A stretch of 11,010 bases of DNA from an uncultured delta proteobacterium (GCA_903873545.1 CAIQPA010000117.1:1-11010), one strand, 5' to 3'. Counted from the first letter of the stretch, positions 1 through 6,400 are shown. Notes: generated by a model not told the origin, from the sequence alone. A program made the numbers and translations.

Positions 1-630
1 CTCGCCGCCCTCGGCAACCTCGACGTGGTGCTCCGCAACCGCATCGTCCCGGGCGCCGCAGACAACCTCTCGGGCATCGCCGCGATGACCATCCTTTCAG
101 AGCGGCTCACCGCGCGCCGCGACCCACGGGTGGAGTACAACTTTGTGGCGACGGGCTGCGAAGAGGCGAGCCTCGGCGGCGCCACCATGCTGGCCCGCGA
201 CAGGCAGGCGGAGTGGCCCCGCGAGAGCACGCTCATCCTTGTGCTCGACGGCTGTTCGAACGGCGACCTGCGCTACCTCGAGGAGGGCGAGATGTTCATC
301 ACGCCCGTCGCACCGGAGCTCGTCGGCTGCATCGAAGCGGTCGCTGCGAGCGATGCCCGGTTCGCTGCGATGAAGAAGCTGCCGGTGCCCGTCGGTGGCA
401 GCGATGCGGCCATCTTTGCCGGTCGCGGCTATGCGGCCGTCGCGCTCTCTCGGGTGGATGCGCGGACGAGCGTGCCGCGGGAGTATCACCTGCCCACCGA
501 CACCGCAGACCGACTGAGTGGCGACGAGATTGTGGTCTCGTCCGACTTTGCGGAGCGGCTCATCGAGCGCTGGGTTGCGTCGCGTATCGGGGCGCCGGAC
601 GCGATGGTTGGCACAGGGAGCGGAGCCTGA
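1..630 (+). CDS. M28 family zinc aminopeptidase, C-terminal part (5' end outside window)
   Basis: The reading frame is open at base 1, so only the last 209 residues are present. They match the second half of the M28 (aminopeptidase Y/S) co-catalytic di-zinc fold. Residue numbers here are counted from base 1. ADNLSG holds the bridging-metal Asp (about residue 21). Cys-Glu-Glu holds the catalytic and metal Glu pair (about 54-55). LVLDG holds a metal Asp (about 83). GGSDAAIF (about 132-139) matches the family SDHxxF region, and YHLPTDTADRL holds the last metal His (about 163). The first zinc His of the HxD motif would lie upstream. Such enzymes release N-terminal amino acids from peptides; whether this one is secreted cannot be judged without the N-terminus. 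The stop lies 2 nt before the ALDH start, so the two genes are very likely co-transcribed. The family call is firm; the substrate is unknown. Confidence 0.88.
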   Translation, partial: LAALGNLDVVLRNRIVPGAADNLSGIAAMTILSERLTARRDPRVEYNFVATGCEEASLGGATMLARDRQAEWPRESTLILVLDGCSNGDLRYLEEGEMFITPVAPELVGCIEAVAASDARFAAMKKLPVPVGGSDAAIFAGRGYAAVALSRVDARTSVPREYHLPTDTADRLSGDEIVVSSDFAERLIERWVASRIGAPDAMVGTGSGA

Positions 631-632
631 TC

Positions 633-2153
633 ATGGAGCAGCAGATGGCGACGGGAGCGGTGTGGCGGTTGGCCGGTTGGAGCGGTGCAGCGGCGCGTGG
701 CACGGGCGCCACGATCGGTAGCCTTTGCCCCATGGATGGGGCGCTGCTGGCAGAGGTCGAGGTGGCCGACGCAGCGCAGATTGCGGCCGCAGAAGCGCTG
801 GCTGCCTCGGCGTTCTCGGTATGGCAGCTGGTGCCTGCACCGACGCGTGGCAGGTTGGTGGCGGCCATCGGTCAGCAGGCGCGGGCGCGGAAGCAGGCGC
901 TGGCCGCGGTCATCACGCTCGAGGTGGGCAAGACGGTCAGCGAGGCGGAGGGTGAGGTCCAGGAGTGGATCGACATGTGCGACTTCGCGGTCGGTCTGTC
1001 GCGCCAGCTCCACGGCCTTACGATTGTGAGCGAGCGGCCGCAGCACCGGATGATGGAGCAGTGGCATCCGCTTGGTCCGGTGGCGGTCATCACGGCCTTC
1101 AACTTCCCGATGGCGGTCTTTGCCTGGAACGCGATGCTGGCGCTGGTCTGTGGCGACAGCGTGGTCTGGAAGCCGTCGGAGAAGGCGCCGCTCTGTGCCG
1201 CTGCAGTGATGGAGCTGGTGGCGGAGGTCTGCCTGCGCGAGGGTGCGCCTGCGGGGCTCTGCCAGTGCCTCTTTGGCGGTGCATCGGTGGGCGAGGCGCT
1301 CGCTGCATCGCCCGTCTATCGGCTGGTCTCTGCGACGGGTTCGACGGCGATGGGACGCCGGGTCGCCGCGGTTGTTGGCGCCCGCCTGGGCCGCTCGCTG
1401 CTCGAGCTTGGCGGCAACAATGCGATGATCGTGGCGCCGAGCGCGCGGCAGGAGCTGGCGCTGCGTGCGGCCCTGTTTTCTGCGGTGGGGACGGCGGGGC
1501 AGCGCTGCACGACGCTGCGCCGGCTGCTGGTGCAGGAGACGATCGCGGAGGGCTTCATCGCGCGGCTGACGGAAGCCTACCAGAGCCTGCGGGTGGGCGA
1601 TCCGCGCGAGCCTTCGACGCTGGTCGGCCCGCTGATCGATGAGGCGGCCTGCGCTGCGATGGAGCGAGCACTGGTAGAGGCAGTTTCGCAGGGCGGCCGT
1701 CTGCTGGCAGGCGGAGAGCGGGTGCGCGCGGGGAGCCTGGGCGGTGGGTTCTACATGCAGCCTGCGCTGGTAGAGATTTCGGCCGATGCGCCGGTGGTGC
1801 AGCGCGAGACCTTCGCGCCGATTCTCTACCTGCATCGGTATTCGAGTTTCGAGGAGGCGGTGGCGTTGCAGAACGGCGTGTCGCAGGGGCTGTCGTCCGC
1901 GCTCTTCTCGGAGTCGCTGTCGGAGACGGAACACTTTTTGGCGCAAAGTGGCTCCGATTGCGGGATAGCGAACGTAAACCTCGGAACATCGGGGGCAGAA
2001 ATTGGTGGTGCATTCGGGGGCGAGAAAGATACGGGAGGAGGCCGAGAGTCGGGTTCGGATGCGTGGAAGAGTTACATGCGCCGGACGACCAACACGGTGA
2101 ACTACGGAACCACGCTGCCGCTCTCGCAGGGCGTCCGATTCGAGATGGAGTAA
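633..2153 (+). CDS. ALDH7-type aldehyde dehydrogenase (probable alpha-aminoadipic semialdehyde dehydrogenase)
   Basis: This 506-residue protein spans a complete NAD(P)-dependent aldehyde dehydrogenase. The catalytic Glu lies in LLELGGNN (E258) and the nucleophile Cys in AGQRCTT (C292). Their 34-residue spacing is the normal ALDH arrangement. AFNFP and KPSEKAPL mark the Rossmann cofactor site. ELGGNNA, GQRCTTLRR and the C-terminal GAEIGGAFGGEKDTGGG-ESGSDAWK block are signatures of ALDH7 (human ALDH7A1 antiquitin; bacterial AmaB/Pcd). That subfamily oxidises aminoadipate semialdehyde (P6C) in lysine breakdown; the substrate here is inferred from subfamily only. The ATG at 633 is chosen because GGAG at 622-625 sits 7 nt upstream and the family length fits. 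The same frame is open upstream, but that extension overlaps the peptidase. Codon use changes sharply near 1927-2040. The stop abuts the kinase ATG (TAAATG). Confidence 0.93.
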   Translation: MEQQMATGAVWRLAGWSGAAARGTGATIGSLCPMDGALLAEVEVADAAQIAAAEALAASAFSVWQLVPAPTRGRLVAAIGQQARARKQALAAVITLEVGKTVSEAEGEVQEWIDMCDFAVGLSRQLHGLTIVSERPQHRMMEQWHPLGPVAVITAFNFPMAVFAWNAMLALVCGDSVVWKPSEKAPLCAAAVMELVAEVCLREGAPAGLCQCLFGGASVGEALAASPVYRLVSATGSTAMGRRVAAVVGARLGRSLLELGGNNAMIVAPSARQELALRAALFSAVGTAGQRCTTLRRLLVQETIAEGFIARLTEAYQSLRVGDPREPSTLVGPLIDEAACAAMERALVEAVSQGGRLLAGGERVRAGSLGGGFYMQPALVEISADAPVVQRETFAPILYLHRYSSFEEAVALQNGVSQGLSSALFSESLSETEHFLAQSGSDCGIANVNLGTSGAEIGGAFGGEKDTGGGRESGSDAWKSYMRRTTNTVNYGTTLPLSQGVRFEME

Positions 2154-4220
2154 ATGGCCGAGGCGAATCGATTGCAGGGTGGGAAGGGTCAGGGCGCACC
2201 GTCGCTGCTGACTCGGTCTGCGCTGGGTCTGCGTCGGGGGCTGAACTCGCAGGCTATCCGCATCTCGCTGGCGCTGTCGGTCTTCTTCCTCGTCTCGGGC
2301 ACGCTTGTGAGCCTGGAGCTCTGGCAGCGGGCGGAGGACCGGGATGCGAAGGCGCAGCGCGACCTCTTTCTGGTGCGCGCCGGCGAGCTGATGTCGCGGG
2401 TGAAACGGGGTCTCGATTCTCCGCTGGAGGTTGCGCGTTCGACCGCCTCGTTTTTTGAAGCTGCGGATGGCGTCACGGCGACCTCGTTTGCCCGGTTCGT
2501 GTCGCCCTCGCTGTCGCGCTACCGGATGATCACCTCGCTGCAGTGGGCGCCCGTGGTGCTGCAGGCAGACCGGCCGGCCTTTGAGTCGGTGGTTGAGGGC
2601 GACACAGCCCCACCGCGCCTGATTGTTGTTCCGGACGGCAGCGGCTGGAGTCCGGCACCGGCGGTGTCGATGCATATCCCGGTCGCCTTCGCGCTCCCGG
2701 TGGGGAGCCAGCGAGTAGGCTTTGACCTGGCCTCGGACCCGGAGCGCCGCGGCAGGCTCGAGCAGGCGGGGGCCTCGGCGGTGCCGCTGGCTTCGGGTCG
2801 GACGCGGATGCTCTCGGAGAGCGACGGAAACTGGAGCGTCTCCATCTATCAGGCAGCCTATGCGCCGCCGGACCGAGAGGCGGAGGGTGCGCGGGGGCCT
2901 GTGAAGGGGATGGTGGTGGCCACTGTCCGGCTACGCGATCTGACAGACCAGATCCTGCAGGCCTTCAACCTGGGCGGCATGACCATGGCGATCTACGACG
3001 CGACGGAGGACTCGCGGTCGTTGCTCTTCTCCTCGTCGCAGGAGCATCTGTCGCAGGTGCTGTCGACCTCGCATGTAGAGAATGTGATCGACTTCGGGCA
3101 GCGGCGCTGGCTGGTGGAGATTGCCCCCAAACTGCGGCCTCCGCGGGAATGGTATGAGTCGGTCGACCTGCTTGCCGGCCTCGCGACGACCATGCTGGTG
3201 GCCTTCCTGGCGCTCGGCCTCGGCGTGCTCACCTATCTGCTCCGCGAGGCCGATGAGGCGCGGCGTCTGGGCAAGTATACGCTCCTCGGGGTTATCGGTC
3301 GCGGCGGCATGGGCGTTGTCTATCGGGCCCGTCATGCGCTGCTCCGTCGCGAGACGGCGGTGAAGGTTCTGAAGCCGGAGCACGACGACAAGGAGGCGCT
3401 CGCCCGGTTCGAGCGGGAGGTGAATCTCACTTCACGCCTCACCCATCCCAATACGGTCGCGATCTACGACTACGGCCGGACCCGCTCCGGCGAGTTCTAC
3501 TATGTGATGGAGCTCATCCACGGGCTGTCGCTGGAGGCGGTGGTGCGGCTGCATGGGCCGCAGCCGCCGTCGCGGGTGCTCCATGTGATGCGTCAGGTGG
3601 CAGGCTCCCTCTGGGAGGCCCACCTTGCAGGTCTGGTTCACCGCGACGTGAAGCCAGAGAACATCATGCTGAGCTGCCGTGGCCAGATTGCCGACTTTGC
3701 GAAGGTGCTCGACTTTGGCCTTTCCATGGACAACGCCACCTCCGACCCGCGGATCACGCAGGGTGATGTGGTTGTCGGGACGCCGCTCTACATGTCGCCG
3801 GAGCAGCTGCGCCGTCAGCCGCTCGATGGCCGCGCCGACATCTACTCGCTCGCGGCGGTGGGCTACTTCCTGCTGACGGGCAGCGATGTCTTTTCGGGCG
3901 GAAGCGCCTTCGACATTGGCATGAAGCACCTCGAGGAGTTCCCCGAGTCGCCGTCGCAGCGGCTCGGCTACCCCGTGCCGTGGCCACTGGAGCAGCTGAT
4001 CATGCGCTGCCTGAGCAAGGAACCGGACGAGCGGTTTGCCGACACCGGAGAGCTCCTGCGGGCGCTCGAGACGCTGGCGCTGGCCGACCCGTGGAGCCCG
4101 GGCGAGGCGATGGATTGGTGGGAGCAGTTCCACCCCGAGATCGTCTTCGCTGGCCGACCCACCGACACCGGTGCTGCGCAGTGGCGCACCGTGTCGGGGT
4201 CGCCACCGCGGGTCGCTTGA
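2154..4220 (+). CDS. Transmembrane CHASE-domain receptor Ser/Thr protein kinase
   Basis: The 688 residues show a basic N-terminus, TM helix 1 (about 36-56), a roughly 280-residue extracytoplasmic region, TM helix 2 (about 339-362) and a cytosolic Hanks-type kinase (about 374-640). The outer region fits the CHASE ligand-binding domain: SLQWAPVV, RPAFESVV and VGFDLASDPERR resemble its conserved blocks. The kinase has the Gly loop GRGGMG (382-387), ATP Lys K404 in AVKVL, catalytic HRDVKPEN (Asp 498), DFG (520-522), and GTPLYMSPEQ ending the activation loop, so it should be active. There are no PASTA, TPR or other C-terminal sensor repeats, only a 45-residue tail. CHASE is best known in front of histidine kinases and nucleotide cyclases; a Ser/Thr kinase output is the less common architecture. 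The ATG directly follows the ALDH stop, and GGAG at 2147-2150 is very close, so initiation by coupling is likely. Ligand and targets are unknown. Confidence 0.92.
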   Translation: MAEANRLQGGKGQGAPSLLTRSALGLRRGLNSQAIRISLALSVFFLVSGTLVSLELWQRAEDRDAKAQRDLFLVRAGELMSRVKRGLDSPLEVARSTASFFEAADGVTATSFARFVSPSLSRYRMITSLQWAPVVLQADRPAFESVVEGDTAPPRLIVVPDGSGWSPAPAVSMHIPVAFALPVGSQRVGFDLASDPERRGRLEQAGASAVPLASGRTRMLSESDGNWSVSIYQAAYAPPDREAEGARGPVKGMVVATVRLRDLTDQILQAFNLGGMTMAIYDATEDSRSLLFSSSQEHLSQVLSTSHVENVIDFGQRRWLVEIAPKLRPPREWYESVDLLAGLATTMLVAFLALGLGVLTYLLREADEARRLGKYTLLGVIGRGGMGVVYRARHALLRRETAVKVLKPEHDDKEALARFEREVNLTSRLTHPNTVAIYDYGRTRSGEFYYVMELIHGLSLEAVVRLHGPQPPSRVLHVMRQVAGSLWEAHLAGLVHRDVKPENIMLSCRGQIADFAKVLDFGLSMDNATSDPRITQGDVVVGTPLYMSPEQLRRQPLDGRADIYSLAAVGYFLLTGSDVFSGGSAFDIGMKHLEEFPESPSQRLGYPVPWPLEQLIMRCLSKEPDERFADTGELLRALETLALADPWSPGEAMDWWEQFHPEIVFAGRPTDTGAAQWRTVSGSPPRVA

Positions 4221-4233
4221 AATCCCGCGGGGG
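4203..4233 (+). other. GC-rich stem-loop over the kinase stop codon
   Basis: CCGCGGG (4206-4212) pairs with CCCGCGG (4224-4230) across an 11-nt loop. Two more C-G pairs (4203-4204 with 4232-4233) follow one A-G mismatch. The kinase TGA (4218-4220) lies in the loop. No T-run follows (the next bases are purine-rich), so this is not a classical intrinsic terminator. It could cause partial termination, RNA processing or 3'-end protection between the kinase and the downstream pair. The pairing is seen directly; the role is inferred. Confidence 0.55.
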
Positions 4234-4289
4234 AAGAGTAACAGACAGGGCTCTCGCAGGCCGCTTTTGGGTGAACGCAGGAGTTCCAG

Positions 4290-4487
4290 ATGGCTCGACG
4301 CAAGGGCAACCAGATTCCCGTCCCACGCAACCAGTCTCAGCCGGTGGGCAAAGACAGCTTCAAACAGGCGCCCAAGAGCGAGTTTGAGGTGCCCGCGCCT
4401 GCGCCGGTGAACACCAAGACCTTTCTGCTTGTACTGCTGGGGGTTGCGGCGCTGCTCATCCTCCTGTTGGGCCTCGTCAAACGCTGA
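4290..4487 (+). CDS. Small tail-anchored membrane protein (65 aa, unknown function)
   Basis: I do not recognise a family. The first 20 or so residues are basic and polar (MARRKGNQIPVPRN). A Pro/Ala-rich spacer follows, then one hydrophobic helix (about 44-62) and a short GLVKR tail. This is the layout of a C-terminally anchored protein with its soluble part in the cytoplasm. AGGAG at 4279-4283 lies 6 nt before the ATG, the best ribosome site in this region, which supports the ORF as real despite its size. Its TGA overlaps the next ATG by one base (TGATG), so the downstream phosphatase is probably translated by re-initiation. It could recruit that enzyme or the kinase to the membrane, but this rests on position alone. 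Confidence 0.75.
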   Translation: MARRKGNQIPVPRNQSQPVGKDSFKQAPKSEFEVPAPAPVNTKTFLLVLLGVAALLILLLGLVKR

Positions 4488-5365
4488 TGGGCTGGCGCGC
4501 GTCGCTTCATGGCGGCCACAGCGGAGCCTACTGTGACCACGCCGAGGGGAGCCTCGAAGAGGTGGTGGCAGAGGCTGCGCGGCAAGGCTTCGAGGTCTAC
4601 GGCCTCTCGGAGCATGCACCGCGAAACGAGGAGCGCTGGCTCTACCCGCGTGAGGTAGCGCTGGGCTGGGGTCCTGACAGGCTGTCGCAGAACTTCGCCG
4701 CCTATGCGGAAGAGTCGGCCCGTCTGCAGGCAGCCTATGCGGGCCGGTTGACGTTGGTGCGGGGGTTCGAGACGGAGATGCTGCCGGGCGACCGGTGGGC
4801 GGAGCAGATGACGGGGCTTCGGCGGCTCTACGGGTTTCAGTATATCGTCGGGTCGGTGCACACGCTGGGCGACCACTACCTCGACATGAGTGAAGAGGTC
4901 TTCCTGCAGGCCGCAGAGAGCTGCGGCGGGCTGGAGGGGCTGGTTGTCCGCTACTACGAGGCGGTTGCGGAGCTGGTTCAGCGGCTGCGCCCGGAGGTGG
5001 TGGGCCACCTCGACCTGGTGCGCCGGTTTGGCGAGGCGATTGGCCTTCCTGACACGGCGCGGACCCGGGCGGCGGAAGATGATGCGCTTGTGTCGATAGC
5101 AGCAGCCTCGTCCATTCTCGATCTGAATACTGCCGCGCTGCGGAAGGGGCTGGCCACGCCCTATCCCGCGCCGCCGCTGCTGTTACGGGCGCATGCGATG
5201 GGGATTGGCTGCTGCCTCGGCGACGACAGCCATGGCCCGGCCCTTGTGGGGTCGGGCTTGGCGGAGGGTCGAGCCTATCTGCTGGGGCTGGGCATCCGGA
5301 ACCAGACCATCTTGTGGCCGGCCGGAAGCGGAGAGGTGGAGCGGCGGTTGCTGCCGCTCGACTGA
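4487..5365 (+). CDS. PHP-domain phosphatase, histidinol-phosphatase-like (HisJ/HIS2 type)
   Basis: The 292-residue protein has the PHP motifs in order: HGGHSG-YCDHA (residues 8-19), LSEHAPR (E42, H43), GFETEML (E95, E97), GSVHTL (H125), VGHLDL (H174, D176) and GDDSH (D246-H249). EHAPR, GSVHT and GHLDL are typical of the HisJ/HIS2 histidinol-phosphate phosphatases (EC 3.1.3.15), which use a tri-metal site to complete the penultimate step pair of histidine synthesis. The length fits the family. The first motif is H-x-x-H rather than the usual H-x-H, so metal ligation may differ. No other his gene is nearby, so a different phosphoester substrate is possible. No clear ribosome site precedes the ATG; translation likely depends on the 1-nt overlap with the small upstream gene. 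The stop is 7 nt from the convergent YceI gene. Confidence 0.85.
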   Translation: MGWRASLHGGHSGAYCDHAEGSLEEVVAEAARQGFEVYGLSEHAPRNEERWLYPREVALGWGPDRLSQNFAAYAEESARLQAAYAGRLTLVRGFETEMLPGDRWAEQMTGLRRLYGFQYIVGSVHTLGDHYLDMSEEVFLQAAESCGGLEGLVVRYYEAVAELVQRLRPEVVGHLDLVRRFGEAIGLPDTARTRAAEDDALVSIAAASSILDLNTAALRKGLATPYPAPPLLLRAHAMGIGCCLGDDSHGPALVGSGLAEGRAYLLGLGIRNQTILWPAGSGEVERRLLPLD

Positions 5366-5372
5366 CCTCGGA

Positions 5373-5996
5373 CTACTTCTGCTTGGCGGTCGCCTTGACG
5401 GTCAGGGCGAGCTCATTGGCCACCTTGGCGGTGAGGCCTGCCGGGATGTTCACGCCGTAGTCGGAGAGCTTGATGCTGAAGCTGGTCTCGATGCGGAGGA
5501 TGTTGCCCTCGAGGCCATAGACCTGGCCAGCAGCGATCTCGCGGTAGCTGGCGCGGACGGGGATGGTGATGGTCTTGGTCACGCCGTGGAGGGTGAAATC
5601 ACCCGTGGCGTCGGCTTGGACCGAGCTGCCGGCCGTGAGGGCCTTGTTGTCGCCCTTGAGCTTCAGGCTCTTGATGGCGAAGGTGATGTTGGGGAACTCG
5701 GCGGCGTTGAGCCAGTCCTTGCCCGCCATGTGCTCGTCGCGCATCGGCACGCCACTCAGTAGCGAGGTGACGGGGATGGAGAAGGAGCCCGAGGTCTTGG
5801 AGGGGTCCTTAAGGTCGGTCGCGATGGTACCGCTGACCTGAACCGAGGTGCCCGAGATGGTCTCGAGGTCGGCATCCGAGGTGTAGCTCGCGGTGGAGAG
5901 GGGGGAGGTCGAGATCTCGAAGTCGGTGGCCGAGGCGGCGACGGCAGTGAGGCCGACGAGGGCGGCGAGCGAGAGGGAAAGGAAGGACTTCATCAT
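5373..5996 (-). CDS. Secreted YceI-family lipid-binding protein
   Basis: The 207-residue precursor has a Sec signal peptide: MMK, a hydrophobic core LSLSLAALVGLTAVA, and cleavage predicted after ASA (residue 23). The mature part matches the YceI beta-barrel family: an early FEISTSPLST strand, a central DEHMAGKDWLNAAEFPNITF block (the typical R-D-x-H ... W-F/L-x-x-x-x-F-P-x-I/T-F core), then GDFTLHGVTKTITIPV (typical T-L-x-G-V-T-K) and a final FSIKLSDYGV strand. YceI proteins are periplasmic or secreted and bind isoprenoid or other amphiphilic lipids. The first of two ATGs is chosen because GGAG (plus-strand CTCC, 6005-6008) lies 8 nt upstream of it. It follows the small membrane-protein gene by 48 nt on the same strand, suggesting one transcript driven from the 6341-6368 promoter. 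The family call is strong; the ligand is unknown. Confidence 0.92.
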   Translation of the reverse strand: MMKSFLSLSLAALVGLTAVAASATDFEISTSPLSTASYTSDADLETISGTSVQVSGTIATDLKDPSKTSGSFSIPVTSLLSGVPMRDEHMAGKDWLNAAEFPNITFAIKSLKLKGDNKALTAGSSVQADATGDFTLHGVTKTITIPVRASYREIAAGQVYGLEGNILRIETSFSIKLSDYGVNIPAGLTAKVANELALTVKATAKQK

Positions 5997-6044
5997 GGGG
6001 ACATCTCCGGGTGCGGCCCGATGGGCCTGGTTGGTATCGTGGGG

Positions 6045-6299
6045 TTACTTGCCCGAGCCCGAGCCCGAGCCCGAGCCGGCGGGCGCGGGGGCTGCGGCGG
6101 GTTTGGCGGGCGCGGGGCTGTCGGCGAAGAGGTCGTCGAGGCTCTTCTGCGTCGCCTTGGCCTTTTCGATCTCGGCGGCGACGACGGGGTCGACCTTGGA
6201 GGTAAGGTCGTTGATGACGTAGCCGGTGATGCCCCAGACGGGCCCGCCGATAGCGAAGCCGAGGAAACCGGCGATGAGGGGTTTTTGGAGGAGCGACAT
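6045..6299 (-). CDS. Small membrane protein with Pro/Ala and Gly-Ser tail (84 aa, unknown function)
   Basis: I do not recognise a family. The protein starts MSLLQKPL and has one hydrophobic, glycine-rich segment (about residues 7-29). A charged helix-prone stretch follows (about 30-60, EIEKAKATQKSLDDLF), then an Ala/Pro linker and a terminal (Gly-Ser)4-Gly-Lys run. It is probably anchored in the inner membrane by its N-terminus. The internal ATG at 6299 is preferred over a longer 107-residue reading because GAGG (plus-strand 6305-6308) is 5 nt upstream. The extra N-terminal residues would also cover the predicted promoter -10. It lies 48 nt before the YceI gene and divergent from the LysR gene, so it is probably the first gene of a two-gene unit under LysR influence. 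Confidence 0.72.
   Translation of the reverse strand: MSLLQKPLIAGFLGFAIGGPVWGITGYVINDLTSKVDPVVAAEIEKAKATQKSLDDLFADSPAPAKPAAAPAPAGSGSGSGSGK
6051..6074. repeat. Hexanucleotide tandem repeat, GCCCGA x4
   Basis: Four perfect copies of GCCCGA lie just inside the stop of the small membrane-protein gene and continue into an imperfect copy (GCCGGC). Read on the minus strand they encode the Gly-Ser dipeptides of the C-terminal tail. The unit is a multiple of three, so copy-number change would lengthen or shorten the tail without a frameshift. Confidence 0.9.
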
Positions 6300-6340
6300 G
6301 GGTGCCTCAGCGTGGGGCGTTGGGAACGACGGCTGCCGAC

Positions 6341-6368
6341 ATTTTATGCCGCGCCAAAACATTTGCAA
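6341..6368 (-). promoter_or_regulatory. Predicted promoter for the small membrane protein-YceI unit
   Basis: On the minus strand, TTGCAA (6363-6368) and TAAAAT (6341-6346) are 16 nt apart. They match sigma-70 consensus at 4/6 and 5/6 positions. Predicted transcription would start near 6334, giving a leader of about 35 nt before the ATG at 6299, which contains the GAGG ribosome site. The interval is clearly richer in AT than the surrounding genes. No experimental support is visible. Confidence 0.55.
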
Positions 6369-6370
6369 AT
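6361..6370. promoter_or_regulatory. Perfect palindrome ATTTGCAAAT, candidate operator in the divergent promoter region
   Basis: This 10-bp perfect palindrome sits between the divergent LysR and small membrane-protein genes. It covers the predicted minus-strand -35 box. On the plus strand the same TTGCAA lies 17 nt before a weak -10-like GATAGT (6386-6391), which would place the LysR transcript start at or next to its ATG. A regulator bound here could affect both directions. The palindrome is seen directly; the role is inferred from position. Confidence 0.45.
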
Positions 6371-6400
6371 CGAATAGTTGAATAAGATAGTATCGGAATC

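Noticed and set aside
213..632. N-terminal extension of the ALDH reading frame to 213
   Set aside because: It overlaps the peptidase coding region in another frame, is Arg-rich and would exceed the family length. The ATG at 633 has a well-placed GGAG.
1990..2042. G-quadruplex in the G-rich 3' part of the ALDH gene
   Set aside because: Only three runs of three or more G occur, separated by long gaps.
486..2675. A 729-codon open frame on the minus strand opposite the ALDH and kinase genes
   Set aside because: The translation is an Arg/His/Gln-rich, featureless sequence with no domain, typical of a high-GC antisense shadow. The opposite strand carries clear enzyme motifs.
4203..4233. Intrinsic terminator after the kinase gene
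   Set aside because: The stem is strong but is followed by purine-rich sequence with no T-run, so it is recorded only as a hairpin.
6300..6368. Longer 107-residue version of the small membrane protein
   Set aside because: The extra 23 residues cover the predicted -10 box and leader. GAGG 5 nt upstream supports the internal ATG at 6299.
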